Assembly: GCF_010093535.1 (NCBI RefSeq)
Contig: NW_022985198.1
Location: 510,100-574,099 of the forward strand
Reading direction: 5' to 3'
Length of the DNA stretch: 64,000 bases
Source of the DNA: Lindgomyces ingoldianus
Lineage: Eukaryota; Ascomycota; Dothideomycetes; Pleosporales; Lindgomycetaceae
Notes under the pieces: model-generated
The model's database searches: none
Told to the model about the DNA's origin: nothing
Seen by the model: the letters and a program-made list of their open reading frames with translations, nothing else
Part shown: positions 11,081 through 24,525 of the stretch, piece after piece
Layout: every line of letters begins with the position of its first letter
How positions within the stretch are numbered: the stretch's first letter is position 1
Translations under genes and position numbers: made by a program

Positions 11081-12964
11081 TGTAGAATTTTACGGCAACA
11101 TGCCATGGCACCCTAGCTTTTCAGCGCGGACGCGTTGTTGAACCAGGTTCTAGATGGAAATGGAACACATCGGCGGCATACCTGCGTGTCAAGCTCTCTC
11201 CGCCTCTTCTCCGCTCACTCCACATCCGAGCACCCATCCGTGAGTGTGTCAAAGCATGACCGTGTCAAAGGCTTGACCACTCGCTGCTTCCATTGGACCC
11301 CTTCATAATAAAACGTTGACTCCGAACAACAATAAGCCCACATATTCTGCCTCACCGGAATTTCCCACTCCGATATTGGTACTAGTTGTGGTTGTGGAAA
11401 GCTGCCGTGCCGTCGTTCCCTTTTTGGCGAAGCTTCCGGCTCTTTCAACACAGCCCAGAAAACGAGAAGTATCTCCTTCTGAAACTTGTCTTCTAACCAT
11501 CAATAGGCAATCAGAGCCCAGCGATGCTGGACACCCTCAGATCGTAAGTGATTACTCCATAATTTCACGACATATTTTTCCATGACCGACCACGGTTGCA
11601 TTACGTTGAGTTCTCACCGACATCAATAGTATATACACTGGCCTAATCAAGATGCACTCCAATGATCTCGCTCGAGCTTGCTGCCAAGCCCATGGCTGAG
11701 CTGGGCGTTCATTTATCGTGGTCGCACATTGCACCTGCCTGCAGACATATCCCGTGCCTCAAAATCCTGGCCATTGAGGCTGCAGCGACACCATTTCATT
11801 GTTAATTTCTGCACCTTCACTTCTCCATGCGTCTAAGGCAGACCTCCTCCCCTGTTCATCTTCCTGGCCACAGCATTTCCCGGGAGCCCAAATGAGTGGG
11901 CTGATGCAACAGGGAAAATTCTCTCACCGGTGCAGTTCATGGCTTATTCTCGTAACAAAACTCTAAAGCACTGCCACCAAACAGTTGCACAGAAACATTG
12001 AGAGCGAGTCTACAAGATAGGGCAGCGAATGAGAGAACTTTTAAGATGGATCTGGGGCCGGCTCTTGGGTGTTGCCGATAAGGCCGAGGATTTGCGAATC
12101 TAGTGTGGCTTGCAGGAAACCTGAAATTCAGCTCGATAGCTGACAGTGTTGCCAGAAAATCGCGCAATGTTGTCAAGGATCAGCTCTCGTCCCTAGGAGA
12201 CTGCGAAATATTGTGAGAAGAGTGCTGGAACCTTGGACGTAAAGATTCGGGGGTTGGTTGCACATAATTCAAAATTGAGCCCTCCGGGGCTATTAGGCAG
12301 GACGACAGGTACAATTGCTGTTCCAGGAGCGGTTGATATCGCTAGAGAGCTTTCTACATTTCCTTATCTTATTTCGTGTTCCTCAAAAAAGATATTTATA
12401 GTACATATTAGATTTCAATTAGTATTACATGCGCTCTCCATTTTTCCGACACCGAAAACGTCTCTATATATTCGTCGCATTAAAATGGAGAGCCCAGGAT
12501 CTAGGATGAGGGTATCCCGTCGCTCAATTTGAAAGCAAGCTTCTCCTCCGTCTACAAATTATCTTGTAAATTTATAAGCGAATCAGAAAACAAACAGGGC
12601 AGTTTTGAATTAGCTTCAGCTTGAGTGATGGAAGCTTTCAATGTGGAATGTTTGAAGCTCGCTCAACTTAACATTGCTGCTGATTGGATGAGGTTCGCTA
12701 GTGCTAACTCGATTCGGTGAATAGTTAGCTTTTAGTAGCCGGTTCCCTACTAGAGATAGTAACTATCTAGCGGGACTTCCCTCAACGTATGTGAACAGCC
12801 TCTCTTGTACTGCCTAACCAATGAATCTGGCCCGTCACTAGATTAAAAATAGCAAAGTAGAAATGTAATGTTTGATGCCATATGATCTTCTAACAAGATT
12901 GTCGTACTATTTAAGCCCTGGATTTATTCTTTACACGTGGGAATAGCGAGTTATTATAGGAAAT
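11081..12964. other. Intergenic, no gene supported
   Basis: Several short frames on both strands, none recognisable. A plus-strand stretch at about 12100-12210 (LVWLAGNLKFSSIADSVARK) reads like protein but is bounded by stops on both sides, so it may be a relic. The region upstream of 12965 should contain the promoter of the next gene. Confidence 0.4.
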
Positions 12965-13748
12965 ATGCAGCTCCTTCACGACGTCACGGGACGAGTGGCT
13001 TCTTCTGCTTCGTGGCGTGTCTATAGCACCGACGTGGTTGATGAAGCGAAACTCATCACTACAGCCATTAACTCGGGCCTCGTCATGTCAGTACTTCGGT
13101 CTCACTTGCTTTTTCCGATACATTCTTAACAGACGCAAGAGCAATTTGTATTCAATACCTTGAGCGCTACTTACCGCCGTGCTTCCGCAAGCTACTCTTT
13201 CCTCACAACCAATACTCCCAAAAGCATGTTTCCAGTCGGCAGCCCAAGTTCCCGACCGTCAATGCGCACAATTCCCGGACTATGGCATCTCTACGATCCC
13301 ACCAAAGACATAACCAGACGAATCAGATTTGACATACCAGACAGCTATATTTACAGTACTCCATCCAAAGACGGTGTAATTGTCCTTGAAAATGCCACAA
13401 TACCTGACATCGGATTTCTGAACCTTTCTGGTATTCATCCACCCCAAACCCGGTTCTCAGACTCCAAATGTGAAGACGAATGTTGCAAAAATTTGTTGCT
13501 CGTAGGCGCAAGATAATACGACTCTTTATCGCGGCTTATCTTCTTGAAATGGGTGGATGGTGATGAGCCAGATGCTGGATGTATTAATGGGCTTGAAGAG
13601 GAGAGAGAGTCTGCACCTACGCTGGGGAGAGGACGTGGGTGAGCGTTGCCTGGTCCAGTATAGATGCTTGGTAGTGGCTGAGTGGAATACCATTACGTGG
13701 GGTTATGGAAAAAACGATGATAGATTTGTGCCATACGAGGAATTATGA
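12965..13748 (+). pseudogene. Hypothetical gene, apparently interrupted by a nonsense codon
   Basis: Exon 1 (12965-13090) starts ATG (MQLLHDVTGRVASSASWRVY) and joins in phase 0 across a 42-nt intron (13091-13132) to exon 2 (MSTQEQFVFNTLSATYRR across the junction). The frame stays open to TAA at 13514-13516, giving 169 aa. After that stop the same frame continues protein-like for 41 codons (YDSLSRLIFLKWVDGDEPDA) to TGA at 13640. A further protein-like segment (CLVQYRCLVVAEWNTITWGY) follows in a different frame, ending at 13748. This suggests a longer ancestral protein cut by one stop and then a frameshift, although a short intron spanning the stop cannot be excluded. No known domain is recognised; the sequence is soluble-looking. 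Confidence 0.4.
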
Positions 13749-15184
13749 AGGTTGAGACTATGTAAAGACGTGGATGAAAAAACTGTAGTCTTGAAGGAGT
13801 GGCTTGAGGGAGAAAAGGTCAAGAGTGTGGGAGACTATGTAGGGAATGAGTGGATCGGGGGCTGGGCTGACAAGGAGAATGGAGAGCACGGGGAGATGCG
13901 AGATACTTGGCGAATTTAACACCAGAGAAATAGGTAGAAAACCTTAAGGTTTGTAGGAGGACGTCGTGACCTAGAGTTTGGAGAGACAGGGCGGAGTCTG
14001 GGCAGCCTCCGCAGACAAGAAGATGCGGAATCACAAGCGTAAACGGCCAGTGCAAGAACACGAACCTCTCTACTGGCCACCTCCCACGTTCGGGCCTCCC
14101 AGTGGGTAACATAACTAGAAGAGTTGTGTTTCCCTAGATGCTGCTCGTGCTGGTTTGAATGACAAAGGAGCGAATACTCAGATAAGAAGCCCTCTGTTGA
14201 CCTCTTAGGCTGGAGACCGTGCTGCATCGAGTGGTACTGAGAGTAATGCAACGCTTCAGCTGAGCAGTCCCCAGAGTTCCCCCTAAGCTGAGAAAGCAGT
14301 GGCATCTGGCCCGTCTAGAGAAAACGCTTGAAATGTAGTAGAATTTTTCTTGATGAGAATGGCTTGACACAAACCAGAGACTTCAGTCCGTATCCACTCT
14401 GGGACGGAGGACCACCTCCTGAAATGTATAACGGTAACGAGCTGATGAACCTCGATATTTGCCTGCATATCTTTAACCCAGATCTAAAGCTTCGCTGTCT
14501 TACAGGCGGTCTGTTATTTTCGGGAGGAAACCCAAGAAAACCGAGCTAGAATAAATCGAAGTGGACGGGTTGAGTCATCTCTTAACCTATGGTTTCAAGG
14601 GTGATACCTATTCGCCAGGTGGCCAGGGACCCCAATACAACGGTGTTTCTCGCCTCTTCCTCGACCGCACTGGGAGGAGGGGAAGAGAGGAGGGAGAGGG
14701 AAGGGGAGGGTGTAGACTCTTGAACAGACAGAAGAATGAATCACGGTTCGTTAGTTAAATGACCTAGGCAATGAGTAACATAATTAGTATGACAAATTTT
14801 GGACAATGCTGATTTAAAAATATTGCACAGAGTAAGCCATCTTCGTTCCAAGGTCATGTTTGTGAACACCCAAATTCCAACAGAAGTCAACAATCTCTAC
14901 ACGATAGGCGTATATCGTATACCTTTTGTTATCCACGTTGACCATTCACTCCTACTCCGCAATTCCCTCTACATCCCCCATCCACCCACATCTCATCCTG
15001 TGTCTTGAAAAACCCGATCCTCAGATCAAGTCCTTCATGAAGAAGAGCTTCATACCGTATAGCATTATTTCTGCGAATCAACTTCAGATTTAGCGGCTTT
15101 CTAAACATAAACCCTTTCTCCCCCCCTTGGCACGTTTCGCCGAAGTCGCAGAGCAGATTAGGCAGGTTGCTCTCTCCGCCTCAG
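13749..15184. other. Intergenic with possible gene fragments
   Basis: Two neighbouring plus-strand segments read like protein: about 14331-14549 (IFLDENGLTQTRDFSPYPLW, then MYNGNELMNLDICLHIF) and about 14561-14700 (LLTYGFKGDTYSPGGQGPQY). They lie in different frames, lack a start codon and match no family I know, so they may be relics. Minus-strand frames at 13819-14305 overlap and look weaker. A G/A-rich GGAGGGAGAGGG run lies at about 14674-14710. Confidence 0.35.
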
Positions 15185-15600
15185 CTAAAGAAACTCCCTC
15201 ATTGCCAACGTGGGCTTCTGGATTAAGTTGAAAAGATGGGGTGACTCAGTGAGTGGAAGGATGTCTTGGTGTTCTTTCCAATCGCGGGAAATCGGCATAA
15301 TTGCTGTTTCAACAACTGGAGGCCTTTCGACTAACACCTTAATAAGACTGCGCTTCTGCTCCTTGAGGATCCTCGGGCTCGTATCAGTGGCCATTCCCGA
15401 GGCTCTAGATTAACGTGGAAGTGGGCGATAAATGGAAAGATGAAGGGAGAAGTTTCATGGCGGATCAACCTGCATGTGGCGAGGATTTGGACCAGCACGC
15501 CTTCCATGACAAGCGTGATATTACCCTGCGAGCCCTTAGCATTAAGTTTGTTGTCGGGGGTGTGACGGAAGATTTGGATGTGAAGGTATGAGTAGCTCAT
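15185..15600 (-). pseudogene. Small hypothetical gene with a frame shift
   Basis: The minus-strand frame from ATG at 15600 (MSYSYLHIQIFRHTPDNKLN, then LVQILATCRLIRHETSPFIF) reads naturally to about 15400 (HVNLEPREW) and then loses quality, ending at 15331. The next frame continues plausibly (ILKEQKRSLIKVLVERPPVV) to a stop at 15185. The protein-like character also extends upstream of the ATG to an in-frame stop near 15684 (CLRCERERVDD). Either a missed intron lies around 15385-15405 or there is a one-base frameshift. The pattern CRLIRHET resembles the start of fungal F-box-like or 2EXR-type proteins, but this is only a guess. Confidence 0.35.
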
Positions 15601-15980
15601 GAGCCGGCTTATGTCATCAACTCTTTCTCTCTCGCATCGAAGACACTTCCCTTCAGAGTAATATGGTCCGCTCTTGCCGTATTATCGTAAATGTGGGTGC
15701 CCACGTGATGCCCTGAGGTAGGCATGGACTACCCATGTTCTCTCCTTACAATCTCCCGCTGCTGTCCTGACCTTTACCCTTCCTCTTGCTTCACCCTGGT
15801 AGTCCTATTCCTCATTATTGAAATTGGTTATACCTATATCTCCACCTTTTGAAGCATCTGCTACGGCAATCCCACTAGAAGGAAGTACACCTTGACGGGT
15901 CCATCCCTGGAGAAAATAAAAAAAATAACGCAGGTCCCTTCGCTCCCCTAAATCTGCTCTAGAATGCCTAAACTAACGAT

Positions 15981-16649
15981 ATGAAGGACCTGCAATCCTT
16001 CGAGATGCTCACCATCATCCTCACGCTCCTTACTTTCCTCTCACCAACACTCAACTGTCCACCCCCATACCCAACTACACCCGCTACTAACGCCACCTCC
16101 CCCTCGATCCGCTCCACCTGTGAAACCGAATACCCAACAGAGCTCCGCCTCATGTCCTCCCAGTTCCCGGAACTCGACTTCCGCCCTGGCCTCTTCCTCA
16201 TGACAATGCGACAAGAAAACGACGATCGCCAATGGGCCACGCAAGTCCAATTCCAAAACATGCCCAATTCGTCATCCGTCTGCCGGCTCGAACTCGTGCT
16301 CCCTTCCAACAGCATGCTACGGATCTTCGGGGTCTCACCGGTTATGAATGTTTACCGCGTCGCTCGTGCTCCTAGTTCAAATGCAACTTGGAATACATTC
16401 TCCTTCGCTCCGAATAACAAGAGTCAAACAACTGTTTTCGGCAGTGTGAATGGAGCAGCTGACGCGATATTTGAGGTAAGGCAGAATGGTGGTGTTGTTG
16501 TCGTGGGAGAGGAGCCTTGCAGTGAGACGATGACGTTTCAGATGGGGATGGCGGCACCGGGACAGGGGTATGCGAATTACTGGGACTTTTTGCAGGTTAA
16601 TCCACCGGCAGTGCCGGTGCAAGGGTGGAGGGTTGTACATAGTTGCTAG
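15981..16649 (+). CDS. Small secreted protein, possibly But2/IgE-binding-like
   Basis: Single-exon frame of 222 codons. The second Met (16005) begins a clear signal peptide (MLTIILTLLTFLSPTLNC), so translation may start there rather than at 15981. The mature part is about 195 aa with five Cys, a Pro/Thr-rich first 25 residues, a central beta-rich domain (WATQVQFQNMP, CRLELVLP, FGSVNG) and a conserved-looking C-terminus (WDFLQVNPPAVPVQGWRVVH). The pattern of a Cys-containing beta sandwich after a cleaved leader resembles the fungal secreted proteins annotated as But2 C-terminal or IgE-binding-like, but key residues for that family are not diagnostic by eye. Five N-x-S/T sites suggest glycosylation. 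It stands alone, with no obvious operon-like partner. Probably a cell-wall or extracellular protein. Confidence 0.75.
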   Translation: MKDLQSFEMLTIILTLLTFLSPTLNCPPPYPTTPATNATSPSIRSTCETEYPTELRLMSSQFPELDFRPGLFLMTMRQENDDRQWATQVQFQNMPNSSSVCRLELVLPSNSMLRIFGVSPVMNVYRVARAPSSNATWNTFSFAPNNKSQTTVFGSVNGAADAIFEVRQNGGVVVVGEEPCSETMTFQMGMAAPGQGYANYWDFLQVNPPAVPVQGWRVVHSC

Positions 16650-19600
16650 GGGTGATGTAGACGGGTGGTAATATCGACAAGACGAGGAGGGTGAGGAAGC
16701 AGGGGAATGGAAATGGGAAACGATATGAGTTGAGTAACTTGGAGAGCATTCCTGATTAGTTTAAGCGTTTGAAAACTTGACTGTGGAACGGAGAATAACG
16801 CAAAACCCTACATCTATCCGCGTGCTTCGTTTCGCTATTTATGCTTTCCTGAGAAGCGAATACTAGTTCGCTATCAGACCTCCACAGAAGAAGCCACGAC
16901 TGGACAATGCAAGACGAAAGAGGCACTCTCTAGAAGCAAAGGAAGTTGCCTTGAGAGCATATAGCCTTGATGGTGACAATGATGGAAAACTGGCTCCTTT
17001 CCGTGAATTCGAAGATCTGCTTGTCACTGCGCCCGATGTTATGTGTGTGAGCCGACTTCTGCGATGCTGAAATGAGTATAATCGAGAAAAGCATGTACAA
17101 ATAATAGGGGAAAGGGATTGCAGGTGGTTTAACTAAAAATGGGCTGGTTGGGATTTGAGCATGTGTCGACGAGTGTCCTATGGAGCCAGGAGTCGATATG
17201 TCTTTATTTGTAGTCGAAATGAAAGTGGAAGTGGACAAGCTATCTAGGGACCAGAGGGAAGTAGTTCAGCCCTGAACCAATAATTTTGAGGTCGAAACTT
17301 GGTAGACTATACACTGAATTTTGGTCAGTCTGGAACAAAGAATACTGAGGTCGAAACTTGATAGACAATTCTCCGAATGCTGCCTGCCTGTTCTGAGACG
17401 AAAAGAGAGATTATAAGCAGATTGGGGGGATCGTAAACATGAGGGAAGCGCCTTCCTAATGAATCAAGTAATCCGAAGCTCCAGCTATTCAAATAATGCA
17501 ACACCTATTTAGGGCACAGTGATGTTTCACCAGCACGCCGTCCCATCCCGTCACTAGACAAAGGCTTGATGCTCGAAACCAATCCGGTTTAGACCTTAGG
17601 GTAGCATTCCTTTATGCTCGCTCTTTCTCCCTCGGGGTGCCGGACTTGTTCAGCTGGGCGACCGTATTTGTGTGCCGTATATTGCACTCGGAGACTACGC
17701 TCTATCAATTTGCCTAGTATTTGCATTCAAGCCTTCGTGGAAAGTTGTTTCTAACTCGGAGAGAAAATTGAAGCGGCGTTGGAATACGGGAAGAACTTTG
17801 TAGCGCTAGAATCCCGTGAGATCCTCGCTGTTAGTTCGCATATCCTAAGAGCACTATATGAAACTTTCAACAACATGGCAGGCGTCATGATCCTGTTCGA
17901 AGTTTTGCTGTTGATCCAAAACTCTGCTCTCCTTAAGAGCTTTATTGGTGTGACTACAATTTCTAGAATCTGGTGGTTGAAGGCATGGAAGATGAATTGG
18001 TGCCTGCGCCATTGCAACGGCATAGAAGAATGATCATCTCTTGAGAGTACCAAGAGCTCATTAAGGACCATAGATTGTTGTTGAAAGGTCCTGAAAACCT
18101 GAAGAGGTATTGGTCGATGATGCTTCAAGGGGAGTTTACTCACCTCCACAGACGAAATTTCCAAGCTACCAATTAGGTCTTGACGTCTTAATAGGGCGTT
18201 GAGGCTGCTTTCTGGTAACTCTCAATCCTCTTCCCTGGGAAAGGCCGCGAATCTAATTGCATATACTACAAATCGTTAGGTGAGATGTATGAATGCGTTA
18301 TCTCACGGCTGGTAGAACCAAATATGTATGCAGACTGTTTTTGGTGTTTGCGGGGTGTATGAGTGAGGTAGGGCGCGGTAGGGGCCCTCGAAGAAGTCTC
18401 AAACGTGATGATATGGACCAGTGCTTTCATTGATCTCCACTCTCCCACGGGTGAAGTCAAGGTGTTGAGTGGCAAGTTGTTTCTAGAATCCTACGGCCTC
18501 TACAATGTTGGCTTCGCTGTGTACCACCACAAGCTGGACCACCCTCTTTATTTTCGCTATATCCTACTCAATCAAATTTGCCAATAATGTCTTCTAGGTT
18601 ATTCTAAGCACGCTGAGAGGTAGTAAGCTATTCAATTTCTCTGAAGTCTTGTTCGTTTCGTTCTGGTTTGAATTATAGAATCATGGAGCAGATCGTCTCA
18701 CACTGAAGACAAGGAATAATTCCGACCAGGTTGAACCGGTATCATAATATAGAAAAGAGCGAGGAGGAGGTTGATGTGATGATTTCTTCTTAGATTGGAA
18801 GTGAATAGTTGACAGTGAATATCGATATATGGAATGGTTGGAAGCGTGGTCACTTTGGTTGAGCTCTTTCTATATTCTCTTTGCCTTATTGATGGCCGCA
18901 AATTTGATCTCGGCAGGCTTTATGTGAGATTAGAAGAACAATTGTGGCGAGATTGAGTGGTAAAGTAGAGGAGACACAAGGAAGGGGCTAGTTTCTTGGG
19001 CATAGTGCGGCCTTGGCATAGTCTTTGCACATGTAGGAACCTGACGGATAGACCGCTTTCATAGGTATAGAATGATGTGCGGTCTCACCATTAAGTTTTT
19101 CAAACGCGATTCCCTATGCACCATCTAGATATACCAGATTTGATGATTGACTATTATGTTGGACCTCCGTTATGTACGTCAGGATTCGAGTTGCAGGTTG
19201 ACCTTTCTCAGCTCATCCTTCATGATCTGCATTGGCACTCACTGACCCACTGATGGTCTCCCTTCCTCAACCTCTACATTATACCTAGGTAGTTAATGAT
19301 AAATGGAGTTTACGACAACCAGGCATCCTAGGATTGCATGTTTTCTAGCAGGAAGTGAACATAGGGGTTGGATATTTTAGGTACGGCAACTTTAGCTAAA
19401 CATATAGATTCGTTCAACATATCCGTACATGGTAATCTAAAATGCCAAAGTCTAAGAGGGAACAGACAAGAAGGGAAACTGACGTCCAACAATCCAACCA
19501 AGAATCTTCAACAGAATGGCCCTCAAGGAAATTCAGAACATGAAATACTAGGGTATCTATACTCTTCTCCAAATCCTCTCCATTTTCTTCTCTTGCTATC

Positions 19601-19699
19601 CTCTGCCTAAGAAATCGCAATCCCCTCCAGAACAGCCCCAATCCCCCTAACTCCCCAAATAGCAGAACCCCACCTAACAAACCAGCATATCCAAACCCC
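16650..19699. other. Long intergenic region, no gene supported
   Basis: Three kilobases with only short overlapping frames. A plus-strand stretch at about 17630-17740 (GAGLVQLGDRICVPYIALGD) looks faintly protein-like but has no continuation. The minus-strand 137-codon frame at 17751-18164 shows no domain. A pair of imperfect direct repeats lies at 17281-17385. The last few hundred bases are the 3' flank of the lipase gene. Confidence 0.4.
17281..17385. repeat. Imperfect tandem direct repeat, about 58-bp period
   Basis: TGAGGTCGAAACTTGGTAGAC at about 17287 recurs as TGAGGTCGAAACTTGATAGAC at about 17345. The flanks are also similar (AACCAATAATT against AACAAAGAATA before, CTGAATTT against CCGAATGC after). 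This is a two-copy local duplication of about 45 bp that has since diverged. Confidence 0.7.
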
Positions 19700-21631
19700 C
19701 TAATACCCCCTCGCAGTAGCCGCCCTTGTAGCAAGCAGCTCCACGCGACTCTTATACAAAGTCATCATATGCTTCAACGGGTCCCCAAACACCACGTCCC
19801 TCAATAACTCATCATCGACAGTCACAGCCTCAATATCCTCTTCAGAACTCCCTCCAACCCTCTTCCTTAGCACAACAAGCCTGCCAGCCGTGCTTAGTGT
19901 GCTTGCCGGGACATTCCACACAGGTTGGCTCGCCACACTATCGGCGGCAGAAGTCTTAGAATTTTTGGAGCTAGAAATAGAGAACTTGGAGGGTCTGGAG
20001 GAGGCGGAGGAGGTGGAGGTTGTTTGAAAGGAGTTTGTGGACGAGAGATTTAGTTTTGATAGCGAGGCGAGGGCGGTACTGCACGCTGAGCCCGAGCTTG
20101 GAGCAGGGGAAGCGTAGAGTTTCAGCAGCGAGCGTACGACCTGCTTATCTGCTCTAGGCACCGGATCACCCTCGTTAATAAAGCTATAAAACAAACTTTT
20201 TCGGTGCCGCCTGTTGGTCGGATGTCGGAGTGGGAGGAGGCTGATTGGAGGGGCGCCGAAGGTGATGCAGTGCACGCGTTTGAAGAATCCGGTGAGGTGG
20301 TTTAGGTCCGATTTCACCTGCGTCGACATCATGTGGGCGTAGAGAAGAGCGGCAACGGCTCCGCCAGCGGAGTGTCCTGTTATTAGGAGAGAGCAGTTGC
20401 TTCTGCTAGGGTTTTCTTGGAGGAGCGCTTTCAAGCGTTCGGCGACGGGTTTTACCATCTGTCGAGCGACATGCAAGAACCCAGAATGACAGAGATTTCC
20501 TTCATCGTCGAGGAAGCCTGAAGGAGAGGAGGGAGCGGGTCGGAAGTTTACTGCCCAATCCATGAAGGTTTGCGAGCCACGGATGGCGAAGACGACGATG
20601 TTCATGTCGTCGATTGGAATGGATTTGAGCACCATGGCTTTTGTACCAGACCTCCAGTCTGAGGGAACATGGGTTTCCTGTTCTGCAGTACGGGGAGCTG
20701 GGGGAGTGTAGACGCGGAGGGAATAGGTCGCTGCTAGGCAGAGAAGAGGGTATGTTGGCATATAGCTGTTATAAATAAGCCCTAAACACCTCGTAAAGGG
20801 AGAAAGATGGACATACACTTTAAAGGGAGGTAGATGAGGTGGGAGTCTGGAATTTGCATACAGCCAGACCTTCGAAAAATGATTCGAAGCCTTCTCGGTC
20901 GTCGAGCTCGGATACACCGGGTTGGCTGCTCTTCCCCTCGGGACCTCCACCTGTAATGTTGAACTCGAAGAATAAGCAGATGAGGCTTGCTGAACCATCA
21001 AATCCCGCTCATCTCCACTAAAACGTTCCACATCCATACTCGTAATTACGGCATCCAGTTTCGAGCTAATAATATCGCACAGAGCGGCCCCTTGATTTAG
21101 ACATTGCGTGCTCGTCTTGCTCAATAGACTCGTTGAATGATCGATACAATCAGAGGTGATATTCTGCAAACAGGTGCTGCTCTTCCCAGCTCCGGATGCC
21201 AGAGTGCCTCGTAAGTCGCTGACGGATTTGGAGGCTATTTTGTCGACTTTGTGCCATGATGATTTGAGTCGGCCCTCCTTCTCTTTCGGGGCATGTGAAG
21301 GAGTAAAACTTATTTTAGAGTTTCCGATATGTGGTTGGCCTGGCTGTACAGGTGGAGATCCATAAGGTTGCCGAGGATAAGTGCCATAGACCTGCGGAGG
21401 CGGCAAGCCATAATCCTGGGGGGTAGGCCCGTATATCGGGTGTTGAGATCTGTTCATCAAATAACTAGAATTACCGTGTCCCATGGGAGGAGCGGGATAG
21501 CCTTGAGTTGGTATACGAACTGTGGACGGTAACGAATACGCATTCTGTGCAACCGGATATGGTGGTGCAGTTTTGGATGAGGATCTCTTCCTCCTCTCCC
21601 TCCGGTCGCTGCCCAGAAAGATAAGCGTCAT
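19700..21631 (-). CDS. Class 3 (alpha/beta-hydrolase) lipase-like protein
   Basis: Probably hydrolyses acylglycerols or related lipid esters. The open frame encodes 643 aa, but a 51-nt in-frame intron at 20766-20816 (GTATGT...ACAG) probably reduces it to 626 aa, joining PPFKV to YMPTYPL. The first about 190 residues are basic, then Pro/Tyr/Gly-rich repeats (PQDYGLPPP, PRQPYGSPP), then Ser/Thr-rich and predicted disordered. The lipase_3 fold follows: FAIRGSQTFMDWAVN is the oxyanion-loop region, GHSAGG near residue 400 is the nucleophile elbow with Ser, EGDPVPR near 469 supplies the Asp, and the His is in LKHMMTLYK near 605. A Ser/Thr-rich insertion of about 60 aa separates the Asp and His regions. 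There is no signal peptide, so it is likely cytoplasmic or lipid-droplet/vacuole associated. It resembles uncharacterised fungal class 3 lipases and diacylglycerol-lipase-like proteins. Confidence 0.85.
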   Translation of the reverse strand: MTLIFLGSDRRERRKRSSSKTAPPYPVAQNAYSLPSTVRIPTQGYPAPPMGHGNSSYLMNRSQHPIYGPTPQDYGLPPPQVYGTYPRQPYGSPPVQPGQPHIGNSKISFTPSHAPKEKEGRLKSSWHKVDKIASKSVSDLRGTLASGAGKSSTCLQNITSDCIDHSTSLLSKTSTQCLNQGAALCDIISSKLDAVITSMDVERFSGDERDLMVQQASSAYSSSSTLQVEVPRGRAANPVYPSSTTEKASNHFSKVWLYANSRLPPHLPPFKVYVHLSPFTRCLGLIYNSYMPTYPLLCLAATYSLRVYTPPAPRTAEQETHVPSDWRSGTKAMVLKSIPIDDMNIVVFAIRGSQTFMDWAVNFRPAPSSPSGFLDDEGNLCHSGFLHVARQMVKPVAERLKALLQENPSRSNCSLLITGHSAGGAVAALLYAHMMSTQVKSDLNHLTGFFKRVHCITFGAPPISLLPLRHPTNRRHRKSLFYSFINEGDPVPRADKQVVRSLLKLYASPAPSSGSACSTALASLSKLNLSSTNSFQTTSTSSASSRPSKFSISSSKNSKTSAADSVASQPVWNVPASTLSTAGRLVVLRKRVGGSSEEDIEAVTVDDELLRDVVFGDPLKHMMTLYKSRVELLATRAATARGY

Positions 21632-22954
21632 GTTTTTTTTGAAGAACGTGGGGTTTGCGAAAGTCGTTTGTATGTCCTAGCCCTGCCTCAATGCTCGTTG
21701 AATCTTTCGCAAGCCTTGCTCTGGCCTAATTCATCGCCACAATCACGACCCCCCATTCACTACCTCCCTCTATCTCATTGAATTAATCTTCAAACAAACG
21801 CCGTAATAGGTCCTCAAGGTGTCCAGGTCCAGTTCCAGTGCGCGCACGGTGTGCTAGGCAGAGAGAAACGAAGTTGAGGGGGCAAAGGCTCTCTTAAGTG
21901 GTTGACGTTTCGTTTCGTTTCGCAAAGTCATGCATAGCCACGATCCTAGCACCTGCATCCTGAGCTCTGACTTGCCGCCACCTTGCTCGTTCCGGTTACA
22001 GCACGAATCACAGATACAGTCGCTTTACGCAGTGATTGGAGGGTTGGTTCCCTTGGCGTCAGCCAATTGGGACCTCCATCTCGCGCGTGATAAGCTTGAA
22101 GAAGCCGTGGAAGCCTCTCGATCTGCCTGACCAACAACTGCGTGGCAGAGTTAATCAATTCGTTGTAATACATGAATTAGTACTAGATTCCCATCTGATC
22201 CATCTCTAGCTCAACCGTGAAGTCGGAATTGAACGTCCTCGGCCGCTCTTCTATTTCGTCTCGGTGCCGAAGTTTCAACCACCCCTCCAATTCGCCTCTG
22301 AAGTTCATCCCATCACCGTGACCAACGAACACTGAAAGCTTGTTTAAACTCCCTTTCACATGTCCTCAGTCGTCTTCAGTCGTATCATTGTCAACATGGA
22401 GTGATAATAGCGTTCATCCAATCCAATAATAGGGATCTTATCGCAACTCCCGATTTTCAATGCACTCCACAATCCTACCAAACATTCGAGTAGGCCCAGC
22501 CCAGGCCCTCCGAAGCCCATGAATCCTTAAACGGAAATCCTAAGTCTCCACAATCCCCGCAATCCATTCACTCATTCACCCACCCATTCATTCCTCCACC
22601 TATCCACCTGTCCTTAGCCGTAATTCAAATGCCACTCAAGACGGCGCCTATCCTTAAGGTTGAGCCAAACGTAAGTCAGAGTCAAAAGCAGACTGCAGAC
22701 TTGAAGAAAGAAGAGAAGAAAGTGGAACAGAAGTCATTGCAAAAGTACAAGGATCCTACAGGTCCGCTGAATTTTTCTTTGATTGGTAGTGAAGAAGCTT
22801 GCGTACGTGAAGAGGGAATGCAGTGGCAAGCAGTGCAAGTTGGCCACGTCAAAGGCCTTGTGACCAAGGAGATAGCGCTTCAAACTGCATGCAGTGTAGT
22901 TCGCGCGATGATGCGGCGATTGAAGTCGAATTGCGTTCACTTGCATCGAACGGC
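21632..22954. other. Intergenic: lipase promoter and PKA 3' flank
   Basis: No gene is supported. Pyrimidine-rich tracts and ATTCATTC/CCCACCC repeats occur around 22560-22610. A 109-codon plus-strand frame at 22629-22958 overlaps the PKA stop by four bases and has no recognisable domain. Confidence 0.45.

Positions 22955-24525
<1,571 letters not shown>

Noticed and set aside
17751..18164. 137-codon minus-strand frame
   Set aside because: Overlaps an equally open plus-strand frame and matches no family; composition is unremarkable.
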